A stretch of 64,000 bases of DNA from Pseudooceanicola marinus (GTDB taxonomy: Bacteria > Pseudomonadota > Alphaproteobacteria > Rhodobacterales > Rhodobacteraceae). The notes beneath the pieces are model-generated. The model was not told the origin of the DNA, made no database searches, and saw nothing but the letters and a program-made list of their open reading frames with translations. This document shows positions 28,468 through 37,549 of this stretch, in pieces; the first letter of the stretch is position 1; each line of letters opens with the position of its first letter. The position numbers and the translations under genes were made by a program. Where the stretch lies: assembly GCF_020177265.1 (NCBI RefSeq), contig NZ_JAIVMC010000001.1, positions 620,001-684,000 on the forward strand, read 5' to 3'.

Positions 28468-29072
28468 GCCGCAACCCTCTCTTCAAACTCCGCCTCGGTC
28501 AGGTGGTAGCGCGGCGCGATGAACTCCTCCGCGCGGCGGATCCAGCCACCCTTGCCGCCCGCCCGGGTGCGCACGTATTTCCGGCTTTGCACCCGTCCGT
28601 CAGCCAGGCGGAAGTAGTAGTTGCGCCGCGCGATCCCGTAGGCATCAACCATGTGGTCCGCCGCCGAGGCGAAGGCCTCCGCCGTGGCGCCGATGGTCTG
28701 GGGCCCGATGGCACCATCGACGCTGACCGACCAGCCCATGTCGCAGAGCAGGCGCTGCAGAATTTTCACCGCGCTGTTGCCGGAATTCACATACATGTCG
28801 AAGACCGTCGACCAGAGCGGTTCCGGCAGGTCCGCGATACGCGGACCGTGGAAGTAGTGTTCGAGAAAGATATCGAGAGCCTGTGCCCGGCTCAGCCGCT
28901 TCACGTCACCGGCATCCACGTCGCCATCCCCGTCCAGGTCCAACCCCAGACGCCGCATCGTGTGGATCGTCACCCCGTGGTTCGTCGCCCCGCCCGGGTC
29001 GTCGGGGTCATTCACGTAGCCACCTTCGCGGGCCACGATTTCTTCGGCGATCTGCCGCACGTTCAACGCCAT
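28458..29072 (-). CDS. Holin-associated endolysin (GH108-type N-acetylmuramidase)
   Basis: The 204-residue protein belongs to the glycoside hydrolase 108/ZliS group: 'AREGGYVNDPDDPGGATNHGVT' carries the catalytic Glu16, followed by 'EHYFHGPRIADLPEPLWSTVFDMYVNSG' and a peptidoglycan-binding C-terminal half ('GWSVSVDGAIGPQTI'). Residues 45-56 read as a full EF-hand calcium loop, with Asp at loop positions 1, 3, 5, 7, 9 and 12. There is no signal peptide, so it depends on the holin. Its Shine-Dalgarno AGGAGG is sequestered in an upstream hairpin. Confidence 0.88.
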   Translation of the reverse strand: MALNVRQIAEEIVAREGGYVNDPDDPGGATNHGVTIHTMRRLGLDLDGDGDVDAGDVKRLSRAQALDIFLEHYFHGPRIADLPEPLWSTVFDMYVNSGNSAVKILQRLLCDMGWSVSVDGAIGPQTIGATAEAFASAADHMVDAYGIARRNYYFRLADGRVQSRKYVRTRAGGKGGWIRRAEEFIAPRYHLTEAEFEERVAAWG

Positions 29073-29079
29073 ATGCCTG

Positions 29080-29104
29080 CCTCCTGATGCTGCTGCTCAG
29101 GAGG
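29080..29104 (-). promoter_or_regulatory. Hairpin sequestering the endolysin ribosome binding site
   Basis: On the minus strand CCTCCTGA (29104-29097) pairs perfectly with TCAGGAGG (29087-29080) across a nine-base loop. The second arm contains the AGGAGG Shine-Dalgarno that stands seven bases before the endolysin ATG at 29072. The 8-bp stem would hide the site unless opened by temperature, a protein, an RNA or an arriving ribosome. Confidence 0.75.
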
Positions 29105-29119
29105 AAGCCTGCCGGGCAA

Positions 29120-29155
29120 AAGATTAAGGCTGCGCTCGGGGACCGAACGCAGCCT
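29120..29155 (-). terminator. Terminator after ccmE, upstream of the endolysin
   Basis: On the minus strand the 13-bp stem AGGCTGCGTTCGG / CCGAGCGCAGCCT (one wobble) with a three-base loop is followed by TAATCTTTT. It lies 27 bases past the ccmE stop and would separate ccmE transcription from the lysis cassette. Confidence 0.75.
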
Positions 29156-29182
29156 CTTGTGGGTCGTCTCGAAGGAGGACGA

Positions 29183-29620
29183 TCAGCTTTCGGGGGCTTC
29201 GTAGACGCCCTGTTCCTTCAGCGCGTCCATAACCTCCTTCGGCATGTAATTCTCGTCATGTTTTGCAAGAATTTCAGAGGCTTCAAAAACACCATTCACG
29301 TAGCGGCCCGTGCCGATCATGCCCTGGTTTTCGGCGAAGAGGTCCGGCAGGATGCCGACGAAGGTCACCGGCACGGAGGCGCCGCCGTCGGTCACGACGA
29401 AGCGGATCATGTCACCCCGCTCCAGCGAGCCTTCCTCGACCAGCCCGCCCAGGCGAAAGACCTCGTCCGGGCCCGGGGGTTCCTCGGCCACCTGGCTGGG
29501 GGAACGGAAGAAATTGATCCCGTCCTGGAAGGCATAGCCGATCAGCCCAGCAGACAGCGCAAGCGCCGCGAAGGCCAGGACGATGATCTGGATGCGTCTC
29601 TTTTTCTTAAGGCCTTTCAT
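29183..29620 (-). CDS. ccmE: Cytochrome c maturation haem chaperone CcmE
   Basis: CcmE binds haem covalently in the periplasm and hands it to CcmF/CcmH. The 145-residue protein has a basic N-terminus, one membrane anchor (about 10-30), the OB-fold body 'FRLGGLVEEGSLERGDMIRFVVTDGGASVPVTFVGILPDLFAENQGMIGTGRYVNG' and the haem-binding 'LAKHDENYMPKEV' with His and Tyr in place. It lies 25 bp downstream of argC. Confidence 0.95.
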   Translation of the reverse strand: MKGLKKKRRIQIIVLAFAALALSAGLIGYAFQDGINFFRSPSQVAEEPPGPDEVFRLGGLVEEGSLERGDMIRFVVTDGGASVPVTFVGILPDLFAENQGMIGTGRYVNGVFEASEILAKHDENYMPKEVMDALKEQGVYEAPES

Positions 29621-29645
29621 GACCTTACCCCCTAAACCTCAAGCA

Positions 29646-30674
29646 TCACGGGAAGACGGGCGCGCCCATCAACCCGGTGGTTTCCTCCAGGCCCAGCATC
29701 AGGTTGGCGTTCTGCAACGCCTGCCCCGAAGAGCCCTTGCACAGATTGTCCAGCGCCGTGATGACGATGGCACGCCCGGCAATGCGGTCGCCCGTCACCC
29801 CGATATGGACGAAGTTCGAGCCCCGCACATGGTGGGTGGAGGGCGTCTCGCCGAAGGGCAGCACCTCAACGAAGGGCTCGCCCGAATAGGCCTCGGCCAG
29901 CGTCGCGTGGATCTCGGCCGCATCGCCCGACACATACCCCGTGGACAGGATGCCCCGGTTCGCCGGCACCAGATGCGGGGTGAACTGGATCTTCACCTCA
30001 CGGCCTGCGAGGGCGCTGAACTCCTGATCGAACTCCCCCTGGTGCCGGTGCGTGCCGCCGACGGCATAGGCGTTGTAGCCTTCACTCAACTCGGCATGCA
30101 GCAGGTTTTCCTTCAGCGACCGGCCCGCGCCGGAGACGGCGCATTTCATGTCCAGGATGATGTCGTCGAGACCGATGACGCCCGCGGCGATCAGCGGGCG
30201 CAGGGTGAACTGCCCGGTGGCCGCGTTGCAGCCCGTGCCCGCCACCAGCCGTGCCGCGGCGATTTCGTCCCTGTAGAATTCGGTCAATCCGTAAACGGCT
30301 TCCGCCTGCATCTCGACCGCGGCATGGTCATTTCCGTACCATTTCTTGTATTCCGCCGGATCGCGCAGCCGGAAATCGGCCGACAGATCAACGATCTTCA
30401 GGTCCTTCGGCAGCGTGCTGATGACCTCCTGGCTGGTCTTGTGCGGCAGGGCGCAGAAGGCCAGGTCGATCTGGGAGAAGTCGATCTGATCGACCGTCAC
30501 CAGGTCCGGCAGGTCGAGATGGCGCAGGAAGGGAAAGACCTCGGCCATGGACTGGCCGGCCTTGGAATTGGCGGCAAGCGCGGCGATCTCGATCTGACCA
30601 TGGGTCGAGATCAGCCGGATCAGCTCCGCCCCGGTGTAGCCCGAGGCCCCGATGATGGCGATTTTCTTGGTCAT
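29646..30674 (-). CDS. argC: N-acetyl-gamma-glutamyl-phosphate reductase
   Basis: ArgC reduces N-acetylglutamyl phosphate with NADPH in arginine synthesis. The 342-residue protein has the Rossmann start '[18 protein letters not shown]', the catalytic cysteine in '[18 protein letters not shown]', '[17 protein letters not shown]' and '[11 protein letters not shown]'. It is the long type 1 form. It stands just upstream of ccmE and may share its message. Confidence 0.95.
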   Translation of the reverse strand: MTKKIAIIGASGYTGAELIRLISTHGQIEIAALAANSKAGQSMAEVFPFLRHLDLPDLVTVDQIDFSQIDLAFCALPHKTSQEVISTLPKDLKIVDLSADFRLRDPAEYKKWYGNDHAAVEMQAEAVYGLTEFYRDEIAAARLVAGTGCNAATGQFTLRPLIAAGVIGLDDIILDMKCAVSGAGRSLKENLLHAELSEGYNAYAVGGTHRHQGEFDQEFSALAGREVKIQFTPHLVPANRGILSTGYVSGDAAEIHATLAEAYSGEPFVEVLPFGETPSTHHVRGSNFVHIGVTGDRIAGRAIVITALDNLCKGSSGQALQNANLMLGLEETTGLMGAPVFP

Positions 30675-30796
30675 ATGCGTCCTTTCGTCGGGGTCGCGCG
30701 CCCGCCCGTCTGTCTATCTAAGGAAGATGGCCCATTTCCGGAATGAGCGAGATCAAATTGTCGCGGGTGCGCTGACCCGCCGCGGCCCGACCGGGA

Positions 30797-31609
30797 TCAG
30801 GCGGCGTGGAAATCGATGCGTCGTCGCAGGAACTGCGTGGCGTGGTCCGACACGCGCCCGGGATCGCCCGTCGTCAGGAACATCGGCACCTCGCCGGGGC
30901 CACGTTTTTCCGGATGACGGCCCAGGTAGTGCTCCAGCGAGGCGGCCACGAGATTGGCTTGGGAATAGACAGTCACATCCTCCCCCAGGGCCTTCTGAAA
31001 GGCCTCTTCCATCAGCGGGTAGTGGGTGCAGCCCAGGATCGCGGCCTCGGGGTGCGGCATCTTGCGCTTCAGCGCCTCGACATGCGACCGCACCAGCGCC
31101 TCGGCCAGGATCATGTCGCCGTCCTCGATCGCATCGACGACACCGCCACAGGCCTGCGCCTCGACATCGACGCCGATGGCGCGGAAGGCCAGTTCGCGCT
31201 GAAAGGCCCGGCTGGCCACCGTGGCGGGGGTGGCGAACAGTGCCACGTGTTTCACGGCCACTTCACGGGGCGGCGAATTGTCCCCCCACTGGCGTTCGGT
31301 CAGCGCCTCGATCAGCGGCACGAAGACCCCCAGCACCCGCTTGTCCGCCGGCACCCAGCTTTCCTGCATGCGCCGCAGAGCCGCCGCGCTGGCGGTGTTG
31401 CAGGCCAGGATCACCAGGTCGCAGCCCGCATCAAACAGGCGTTGCGTACCGGTCTTGGTCAGTTCGAAGATGTCTTCGGCATCGCGCACGCCATAGGGGG
31501 CATGGGCGTTGTCACCCAGGTAGACGAAGGGCACGTCGGGCAGACGCTTGGTGCAGGCATCCAGCACCGTCAGCCCACCCAGACCTGAATCGAAAATTCC
31601 AACCGCCAT
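30797..31609 (-). CDS. murI: Glutamate racemase
   Basis: MurI makes D-glutamate for peptidoglycan. The 270-residue protein has the two catalytic cysteines in '[15 protein letters not shown]' and '[13 protein letters not shown]', plus the N-terminal '[16 protein letters not shown]' and '[13 protein letters not shown]'. It lies upstream of argC on the same strand with a gap of ~120 bp and downstream of the acyltransferase. Confidence 0.94.
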   Translation of the reverse strand: MAVGIFDSGLGGLTVLDACTKRLPDVPFVYLGDNAHAPYGVRDAEDIFELTKTGTQRLFDAGCDLVILACNTASAAALRRMQESWVPADKRVLGVFVPLIEALTERQWGDNSPPREVAVKHVALFATPATVASRAFQRELAFRAIGVDVEAQACGGVVDAIEDGDMILAEALVRSHVEALKRKMPHPEAAILGCTHYPLMEEAFQKALGEDVTVYSQANLVAASLEHYLGRHPEKRGPGEVPMFLTTGDPGRVSDHATQFLRRRIDFHAA

Positions 31610-31655
31610 GGCCTTTCGGGCCCCGATCCGGGTGCCCGCCCCTCATGCCGCCGGG

Positions 31656-32573
31656 TCAGCCCCGGTGCTTTGCATCAAACTCGTAGCCGTAATCGTAGGA
31701 TTTCAACGGCTTCGGGGAAAGCTCATACGTCGCTTTTCGCAGGAAATCCATCATTGCTTTGGTATCGCCCGCGCGCGCGGCTAGGGCGTCGGCGGCAACC
31801 GGCTCGCCCACCACCACGCGGACCGGGCCATCGACGCGGCCGCGGAACTCCTTCAGCAGCAGACCCATGCGAAGGGTCTGATGCAAATGGCTGGCCAGTT
31901 GGAACAGGCGCGAGGTCGTGCCGTCGAAGAAGATCGGCACCACGGTCGCCCCTGACTTGGCGATCATCCGCGCGGTGAAGCCGCGCCAGCCGGGGTCCAT
32001 CGGGTGCGAAAATGGCGTGGCGGAGGTCGACACCGTACCGCCCGGGAAGACCCCGATGCAGCCGCCGTCGCGCAGGTAGCGCAGCGCCTCACGACGGGTT
32101 TCTATATTCGTTTCAACAGCTTCGCGCGTGGTGTCAAAGCTGATCGGCAAGATCACCCGGTCCAGATCGCTGGCCTTGCGGAAGACCCGGTTGGCCAGGA
32201 TACGGAAATCGCCGCGCCGTTCCTGCAGGATATGGCCCAGCATCAGCCCGTCGAGGATGCCGTAGGGATGATTGGCCACCACCACCAACGGCCCCTCCTT
32301 CGGCAAGTTGCCGAGGCTGCCGCCGACAACCGACAGCTCCAGTCCGTAGCGTTTGACGATGACCGACCAGAAATCGCGCCCCGCGCCGACATCTTCGTCA
32401 TACCCGTCGGCCCGCCGGATCAGCGCCGGACGCCCCAGGGCATTTTCCATCAGCCGGATCACCATCCGACCCGAGCGGGTCTGCGCGCTGGAGGCATAGG
32501 AGATGTCGCGCGCGATCTGCCGCCGGCTGGGCGGCAGCGGATTGTGCTGAGACGGCAGGATATCGGCAGTCAT
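31656..32573 (-). CDS. Lysophospholipid acyltransferase family protein
   Basis: The 305-residue protein has a PlsC-type acyltransferase core: 'PLVVVANHPYGILDGLMLG', 'LANRVFRKASDL', 'GCIGVFPGGTVS' and 'GATVVPIFFDG'. The His and Asp of the catalytic motif are separated by five residues instead of the usual four, as in the subfamily that includes haemolysin-like/ornithine-lipid related acyltransferases. It may acylate a lysolipid other than lysophosphatidate. It ends 46 bp before murI. Confidence 0.82.
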   Translation of the reverse strand: MTADILPSQHNPLPPSRRQIARDISYASSAQTRSGRMVIRLMENALGRPALIRRADGYDEDVGAGRDFWSVIVKRYGLELSVVGGSLGNLPKEGPLVVVANHPYGILDGLMLGHILQERRGDFRILANRVFRKASDLDRVILPISFDTTREAVETNIETRREALRYLRDGGCIGVFPGGTVSTSATPFSHPMDPGWRGFTARMIAKSGATVVPIFFDGTTSRLFQLASHLHQTLRMGLLLKEFRGRVDGPVRVVVGEPVAADALAARAGDTKAMMDFLRKATYELSPKPLKSYDYGYEFDAKHRG

Positions 32574-32825
32574 GGCAAGGGTCCCCGGTGTTGCGCCTCC
32601 TTAGCTACGCCCCCGGATTCGATCCAGAGCCTTGCGCCGGCGGCGCGCCTGTCGCGCCAGACAGTGTCCTGCGCGCGACGCCGCCCGCATCCAAGCGCGG
32701 CGGCCTTGCCATCCAGTTAAGAGCAAAAGGCCCGGATCCCAAAGGAACCCGGGCCGACAGAGCGGCAACCTGCCGAAGAGGTGCCGGGAGGCGCGTGTTT
32801 TCGCGCCGCCCCGATGCTGCTGTGC
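32574..32825. other. Intergenic region between oxidoreductase and acyltransferase genes
   Basis: This 252-base gap holds the terminator of the oxidoreductase gene near 32725-32755 and otherwise nothing I recognise. The promoter of the acyltransferase gene should lie in the part closest to 32574. Confidence 0.4.
32725..32755 (-). terminator. Terminator after the indolepyruvate oxidoreductase gene
   Basis: On the minus strand GGCCCGG pairs with CCGGGCC around an inner GGTTCC/GGATCC-type extension and is followed by TTTTGC. It lies ~70 bases beyond the stop codon. Confidence 0.75.
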
Positions 32826-35800
32826 TTATTCAGCCGCGGCACGCACAGGGCCGTCGCGCAGCACCGCCAGGTAGGCCTCGCGCTGCTTGGCGGCCTTCGC
32901 CTCGTTCTCGACCTTGACCGGGCCGAAGCCGCGAATGGACAGGGGCAGCTCCGCCAGGGCGATCACTGTTTCGATCAATTCCGGGTCGTAACCCTTTGCG
33001 ATCTCTCCCATATCCGCCTCATACTGAGCCAGGAGCGCGCGTTCCATCTTGCGTTCGGACAGATTGCGGAACGGGTCCAGAATGGTGCCACGGATCCCCT
33101 TCAGGTGGGCCAGAAGCCAGAAGGACCGCCCCATCCACTCGCCAAAGCTGCGCTTCACCGGGCGGCCATCCTTGCCTTCCTTCTCGAAGATCGGCGGCGC
33201 CAGATGATAGGTCATCTTGAAGTCGCCATCGAACTGCTCGGCGGCCTTGCGGCGGGTGTCGAGGTGCAGCCGCCCGACCTCATACTCGTCCTTCACCGCC
33301 AGCAGCTTGTGATAGCCCTTGGCCACGGCCTCCTTCAGCGCGGGATCCTCGAACTGATCGACGAAGGCACGGTATTTCTTCGCCAGGCGCTTGTTCTGGT
33401 ACTTGGCCAGGTGATCGGCGCGATAGTCGATGATCTCTTCCAGGGTCCGCGGCTTGGCCTCTTCGACCTGGGGCGTCACCAGACGCTCCACCTCACGCGG
33501 GTTCAGCGCGGCCCAACGACCGATCTCGAAGGCCCGCTGGTTCTTCGGCACGGCGGCGCCATTCAGCTCGATCGCCTGGTAGATCGCGTCATGGGCGATC
33601 GGCACCAAACCGCGCTGCCAGGCCGCGCCCAGCACCATCATGTTGGAGAAGATGGAATCGCCCATGGTCGCCCGGGCCAGTTCGCTGGCGTCGAACAGGG
33701 CCACATCATCCTTCAGGCGCGCCTGAAGTTGCAGCTCCAACCTGTCGGACGGAATGGCAAATTCGGTGTCGCGGGTGAAGTCACCGGTAACGATGTCGTG
33801 GTTGTTCACCACCGCGCCGGTGCGCCCGCCGCGGGTCAGGCCCAGGGTCTTGGACCCGGCGCTGACCACCAGATCGCCGCCGATCAGGGCGTCCGCCTCG
33901 CCGGTGGCAACGCGGATGGCGCTGATATCGTCGGGTTTCTCGGCGATCCGCAGATGGATATGTACCGCGCCGCCCTTCTGGGCGAGGCCCGCCATTTCCA
34001 TCATGCCGGCGCCCTTGCCGTCGATCTGCGCGGCCTGGGCCAGAACGGCGCCGATGGTCACAACGCCGGTGCCGCCGACGCCGGTGATGACGATGTTATG
34101 GGTGCCCTTGATCGCCGGCAGCGCAGGCGCCGGCATATCCTCCGGCAGATCCAGATGGGTGCCACTTTCCTTCTTCGGCTTGGCCCCTTCCAGGGTCACG
34201 AAGCTGGGGCAGAACCCCTTCAGACAGCTGAAGTCCTTGTTGCAAGCCGACTGGTCGATGGCGCGCTTGCGGCCCAGCTCGGTCTCCTCGGGGACGATGG
34301 CGACGCAGTTCGACTGCACGCCGCAATCGCCGCAGCCTTCGCAGACATCGGTGTTGATGAAGACGCGCTTGTCGGGATCGGGGAACTGGCCGCGTTTGCG
34401 CCGGCGGCGCTTCTCGGCGGCGCAGGTCTGCACGTAGATGATGGCCGAGACGCCTTCGACCTTTGTCATTTTCTCCTCGACAGACAGCAGATCGGCACGT
34501 TCGGAAATCTCAATCCCTTGCGGGAATTGCGAAAGATCAATCTCTTCCTTCTCATCGTGCACCACCGCGATCTTCGACAGGCCCATGGCCTTCAGCTCCT
34601 CGGCGATGCGGTAGGCGGTCAGCCCGCCTTCGTTCGCCTGGCCGCCGGTCATGGCGACCGCGTCGTTGAACAGGATCTTGTAGGTGATGTTCGTCCCGGC
34701 GGCCTGGGCCGCGCGGATCGCCTGGATGCCCGAGTGGTTGTAGGTGCCATCGCCCAGGTTCTGGAACACGTGGTCCCGGGTGGAGAACGGCGCCTCACCG
34801 ATCCAGTTCGCCCCCTCGGCCCCCATGTGGGTGTAGCCAGAGGTTTCGCGATCCATCCACTGCACCATGTAGTGACAGCCGATCCCGGCGTAGGCGCGGC
34901 TGCCTTCGGGCAGCTTGGTCGAGGTATTGTGAGGACAGCCTGCACAGAAATAAGGCAGACGTGCCGCGATATCGGTGACATTATCATTGCGACGCACTTC
35001 GCCCAGGGCCGCCATGCCGGATTTGATGCCGTCGGTGTCGCGCCCTTCCTCCACGAGGATACCGCCCAGTTTCTCCGCGATTTCAACGGGATCCAGGGCA
35101 CCCTTCGTCTGGAACAGCTCGGGCGAGCCAAGGCCGCCCTTGCGCGCACCATAGACCCGGCGCCCCTGGCGGTCGTCGAAGATCGCCTCCTTGATCTGCA
35201 CTTCCAGCAGCTTGCGCTTTTCCTCGACCACGACGATCAGGTCGAGCCCTTCGGCCCATTCGCGGAAGCTGGTCATGTCCAGCGGCCAGACCTGCGCGAC
35301 CTTGTAGGTAGAGATGCCCAGACGCTCGGCCTCGGCTTCGTCGATGCCCAGCAGGGACAGGGCATGGACCACGTCGAGGTAATTCTTGCCGGCGGAGACG
35401 ACACCGATCTTGGCGCCCGGCTTGCCCCACATGCGGCTGTCGATGCGATTCGCCCGGGCGAACGCCTCAGCGGCGAAGCGTTTGTGATCGACCATCCGCG
35501 CTTCCTGCTCGGGCGGGCTGTCGCCCAGGCGGATGTTCAGACCGCCTTCCGGCATCTCGAAATCGCTGGGCGTGACCAGCTTCATCCGCTGCGGATCGCC
35601 ATCAACGACGGCGGTGGCCTCCACCGTGTCTTTCATCGTCTTCAGGCCCACCCAGACACCCGCATAGCGGCTGAGGGCGTAGCCGTAGATGCCCAGATCC
35701 AGAATCTCCTGCACACCCGCCGGGCTGACGATGGGCATGTAGGCATCCACCAGCGCCCATTCCGACTGGTGCAGCACGGTGGAGCTTTCGCCCGTGTGGT

Positions 35801-36239
35801 CATCCCCCATGGCCATCAGGACGCCGCCATTGGGCGAGGTGCCGGCCATGTTGGCATGTTTCATCGCGTCGCCTGACCGGTCGACGCCCGGTCCCTTGCC
35901 GTACCAGAGGCCAAAGACCCCGTCGTACTTGCCCTCGCCGCGCAACTCGGCCTGTTGCGCGCCCCAAAGGGCGGTCGCCGCGAGGTCCTCGTTCAGGCCC
36001 TCCTCGAAACGAATCGACTGCTCCGCCAACAACTTGCCGGCGCGCCGCATCTGCATGTCGACCGCCCCAAGGGGCGAGCCGCGATAGCCTGTGACGTAAC
36101 CGGCGGTGTTCAGCCCCGCCGCTTTATCCCGTTCCTTCTGCGCCAGCATCAGGCGCACCAGGGCCTGGGTGCCGTTCAGCAACACCGGGCTTTTGGTCAG
36201 GTCAAAACGGTCGTTCAGCGATATCCGTGGCTGGGTCAT
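32826..36239 (-). CDS. Fused indolepyruvate:ferredoxin oxidoreductase
   Basis: This 1137-residue protein fuses the alpha (IorA) and beta (IorB) parts of a thiamine-diphosphate 2-oxoacid oxidoreductase. 'VTGYRGSPLGAVDMQM' begins the first TPP domain, 'CAGCPHNTS' and 'GIGCHYMVQWMD' mark the TPP/Fe-S region, and 'CEGCGDCGVQSNCVAI' with 'CNKDFSCLKGFCPSF' provide cluster cysteines. 'ITGVGGTGVVTIGAVLAQAA' starts the gamma-type domain. It oxidatively decarboxylates aryl pyruvates from aromatic amino acids, passing electrons to ferredoxin. A divergent LysR gene lies 190 bp away. AAGGAGG precedes the ATG. Confidence 0.93.
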   Translation of the reverse strand: MTQPRISLNDRFDLTKSPVLLNGTQALVRLMLAQKERDKAAGLNTAGYVTGYRGSPLGAVDMQMRRAGKLLAEQSIRFEEGLNEDLAATALWGAQQAELRGEGKYDGVFGLWYGKGPGVDRSGDAMKHANMAGTSPNGGVLMAMGDDHTGESSTVLHQSEWALVDAYMPIVSPAGVQEILDLGIYGYALSRYAGVWVGLKTMKDTVEATAVVDGDPQRMKLVTPSDFEMPEGGLNIRLGDSPPEQEARMVDHKRFAAEAFARANRIDSRMWGKPGAKIGVVSAGKNYLDVVHALSLLGIDEAEAERLGISTYKVAQVWPLDMTSFREWAEGLDLIVVVEEKRKLLEVQIKEAIFDDRQGRRVYGARKGGLGSPELFQTKGALDPVEIAEKLGGILVEEGRDTDGIKSGMAALGEVRRNDNVTDIAARLPYFCAGCPHNTSTKLPEGSRAYAGIGCHYMVQWMDRETSGYTHMGAEGANWIGEAPFSTRDHVFQNLGDGTYNHSGIQAIRAAQAAGTNITYKILFNDAVAMTGGQANEGGLTAYRIAEELKAMGLSKIAVVHDEKEEIDLSQFPQGIEISERADLLSVEEKMTKVEGVSAIIYVQTCAAEKRRRRKRGQFPDPDKRVFINTDVCEGCGDCGVQSNCVAIVPEETELGRKRAIDQSACNKDFSCLKGFCPSFVTLEGAKPKKESGTHLDLPEDMPAPALPAIKGTHNIVITGVGGTGVVTIGAVLAQAAQIDGKGAGMMEMAGLAQKGGAVHIHLRIAEKPDDISAIRVATGEADALIGGDLVVSAGSKTLGLTRGGRTGAVVNNHDIVTGDFTRDTEFAIPSDRLELQLQARLKDDVALFDASELARATMGDSIFSNMMVLGAAWQRGLVPIAHDAIYQAIELNGAAVPKNQRAFEIGRWAALNPREVERLVTPQVEEAKPRTLEEIIDYRADHLAKYQNKRLAKKYRAFVDQFEDPALKEAVAKGYHKLLAVKDEYEVGRLHLDTRRKAAEQFDGDFKMTYHLAPPIFEKEGKDGRPVKRSFGEWMGRSFWLLAHLKGIRGTILDPFRNLSERKMERALLAQYEADMGEIAKGYDPELIETVIALAELPLSIRGFGPVKVENEAKAAKQREAYLAVLRDGPVRAAAE

Positions 36240-36429
36240 TGGGGGCCTCCTTGCGCCTCAATATACGGCAGGATCAGGTCAGACCTTATGACCTTCAGCG
36301 GAAGATTCCAAATTTCACCTGTCGCTCGAAACAGGCTAACGTTAAGACGAGCGCCACGAAAACCGTGGCAGACACTTATTTAAAGGCCCTTCCGGGGCAT
36401 GGCACGAAAGACAGGCAGGCAGGGTCACG

Positions 36430-37344
36430 ATGGATTGGGACAAGCTCAGAATTTTCCACGCCGTGGCCGATGCGGGGTCGCTGACCCATGCTGGGGATTC
36501 GCTGCATCTGTCACAGTCGGCGGTGTCGCGTCAGATCCGCGGGCTGGAGGAAAGCCTGAACACCACGCTGTTCCACCGCCACGCCCGCGGGCTGATCCTG
36601 ACCGAACAGGGCGAACTTCTGTTCGACGCCACCCGCGCCATGGCCAAACGCCTGGAAACCGCGACCGCGCGGATCCGCGACAGCGAGGAAGAGGTCTTCG
36701 GTGAACTGCGGGTGACCACCGCCGTCGGCTTCGGCACGCTCTGGCTGGCCCCGCGCCTGCCCAAGCTCTACGAGAAATACCCCGACCTGAAGATCGACCT
36801 GATGCTGGAAGAGCGCGTGCTGGACCTGCCGATGCGCGAGGCCGACGTGGCCGTGCGCATGAAGGAGCCCAGCCAGGCCGACCTGATCCGCAAAAAACTG
36901 ATGTCGATCCGCATGCGCTGCTACGCCTCTGCCGACTACATCGCGCGCTATGGCAAGCCCGAGTCGCTTGACGACCTGTCGACGCACCGCCTGATCTGCC
37001 AGACCCCTGCCGCGCCCCAGGTGGCCGCCGGCGCCTCGCTGGTAAACCAGCTGATGAGCTCGGACGTGCGGTCGACCCTGACGGTGAACAACTACTTCGG
37101 CGTGCTGCAGGCGGTGATCCACAACCTCGGCATCGGCGTGCTGCCCGACTACATCGTCGAGGATTTCCCGACCCTGGAACGCATCTTCCCCGACATCGAG
37201 TCGGGCGAGGTGCCCGTCTTCCTGGCCTTCCCCGAAGAGCTACGCCATTCGAAACGCGTCGCCGCCTTCCGCGATTTCGTCCAAGACGAGATCATGGCGC
37301 ACCGCCGCACCATCCGCGAATTGCGCGACCGCGACGCCGACTGA
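36430..37344 (+). CDS. LysR family transcriptional regulator
   Basis: The 304-residue regulator has the N-terminal winged HTH 'LRIFHAVADAGSLTHAGDSLHLSQSAVSRQIRGLEESLNTTLF' and a C-terminal effector domain beginning near residue 90. It is divergent from the indolepyruvate oxidoreductase gene across a 190-bp gap, the usual LysR arrangement, so that gene is the likely target and an aryl pyruvate or amino acid the likely effector. The target is inferred from position only. Confidence 0.88.
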   Translation: MDWDKLRIFHAVADAGSLTHAGDSLHLSQSAVSRQIRGLEESLNTTLFHRHARGLILTEQGELLFDATRAMAKRLETATARIRDSEEEVFGELRVTTAVGFGTLWLAPRLPKLYEKYPDLKIDLMLEERVLDLPMREADVAVRMKEPSQADLIRKKLMSIRMRCYASADYIARYGKPESLDDLSTHRLICQTPAAPQVAAGASLVNQLMSSDVRSTLTVNNYFGVLQAVIHNLGIGVLPDYIVEDFPTLERIFPDIESGEVPVFLAFPEELRHSKRVAAFRDFVQDEIMAHRRTIRELRDRDAD

Positions 37345-37549
37345 TCCGCGACCACAGGCGACCGGCGATCCACCGCCGGTCTCTCAAACTGCCGCCTCGC
37401 GCCCGAATAGGTCGCGGGGCGCGTCGTTTTCAATGCCTCATGCGTCGCCTGCAGGTGACAGGCGAAAGGCCCTGCAGTGTCTGCATAGCAGCAATGAACA
37501 AGGCGCGGCAATTTGGGGCTTGATCGTTTCAACTCCGACCAATATCTGA

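Noticed and set aside
32781-35876. A 1031-codon plus-strand frame opposite the indolepyruvate oxidoreductase
   Set aside because: Composition (His, Gly, Leu, Gln rich, no motifs) is that of a complement frame, while the minus strand has clear TPP and Fe-S motifs.
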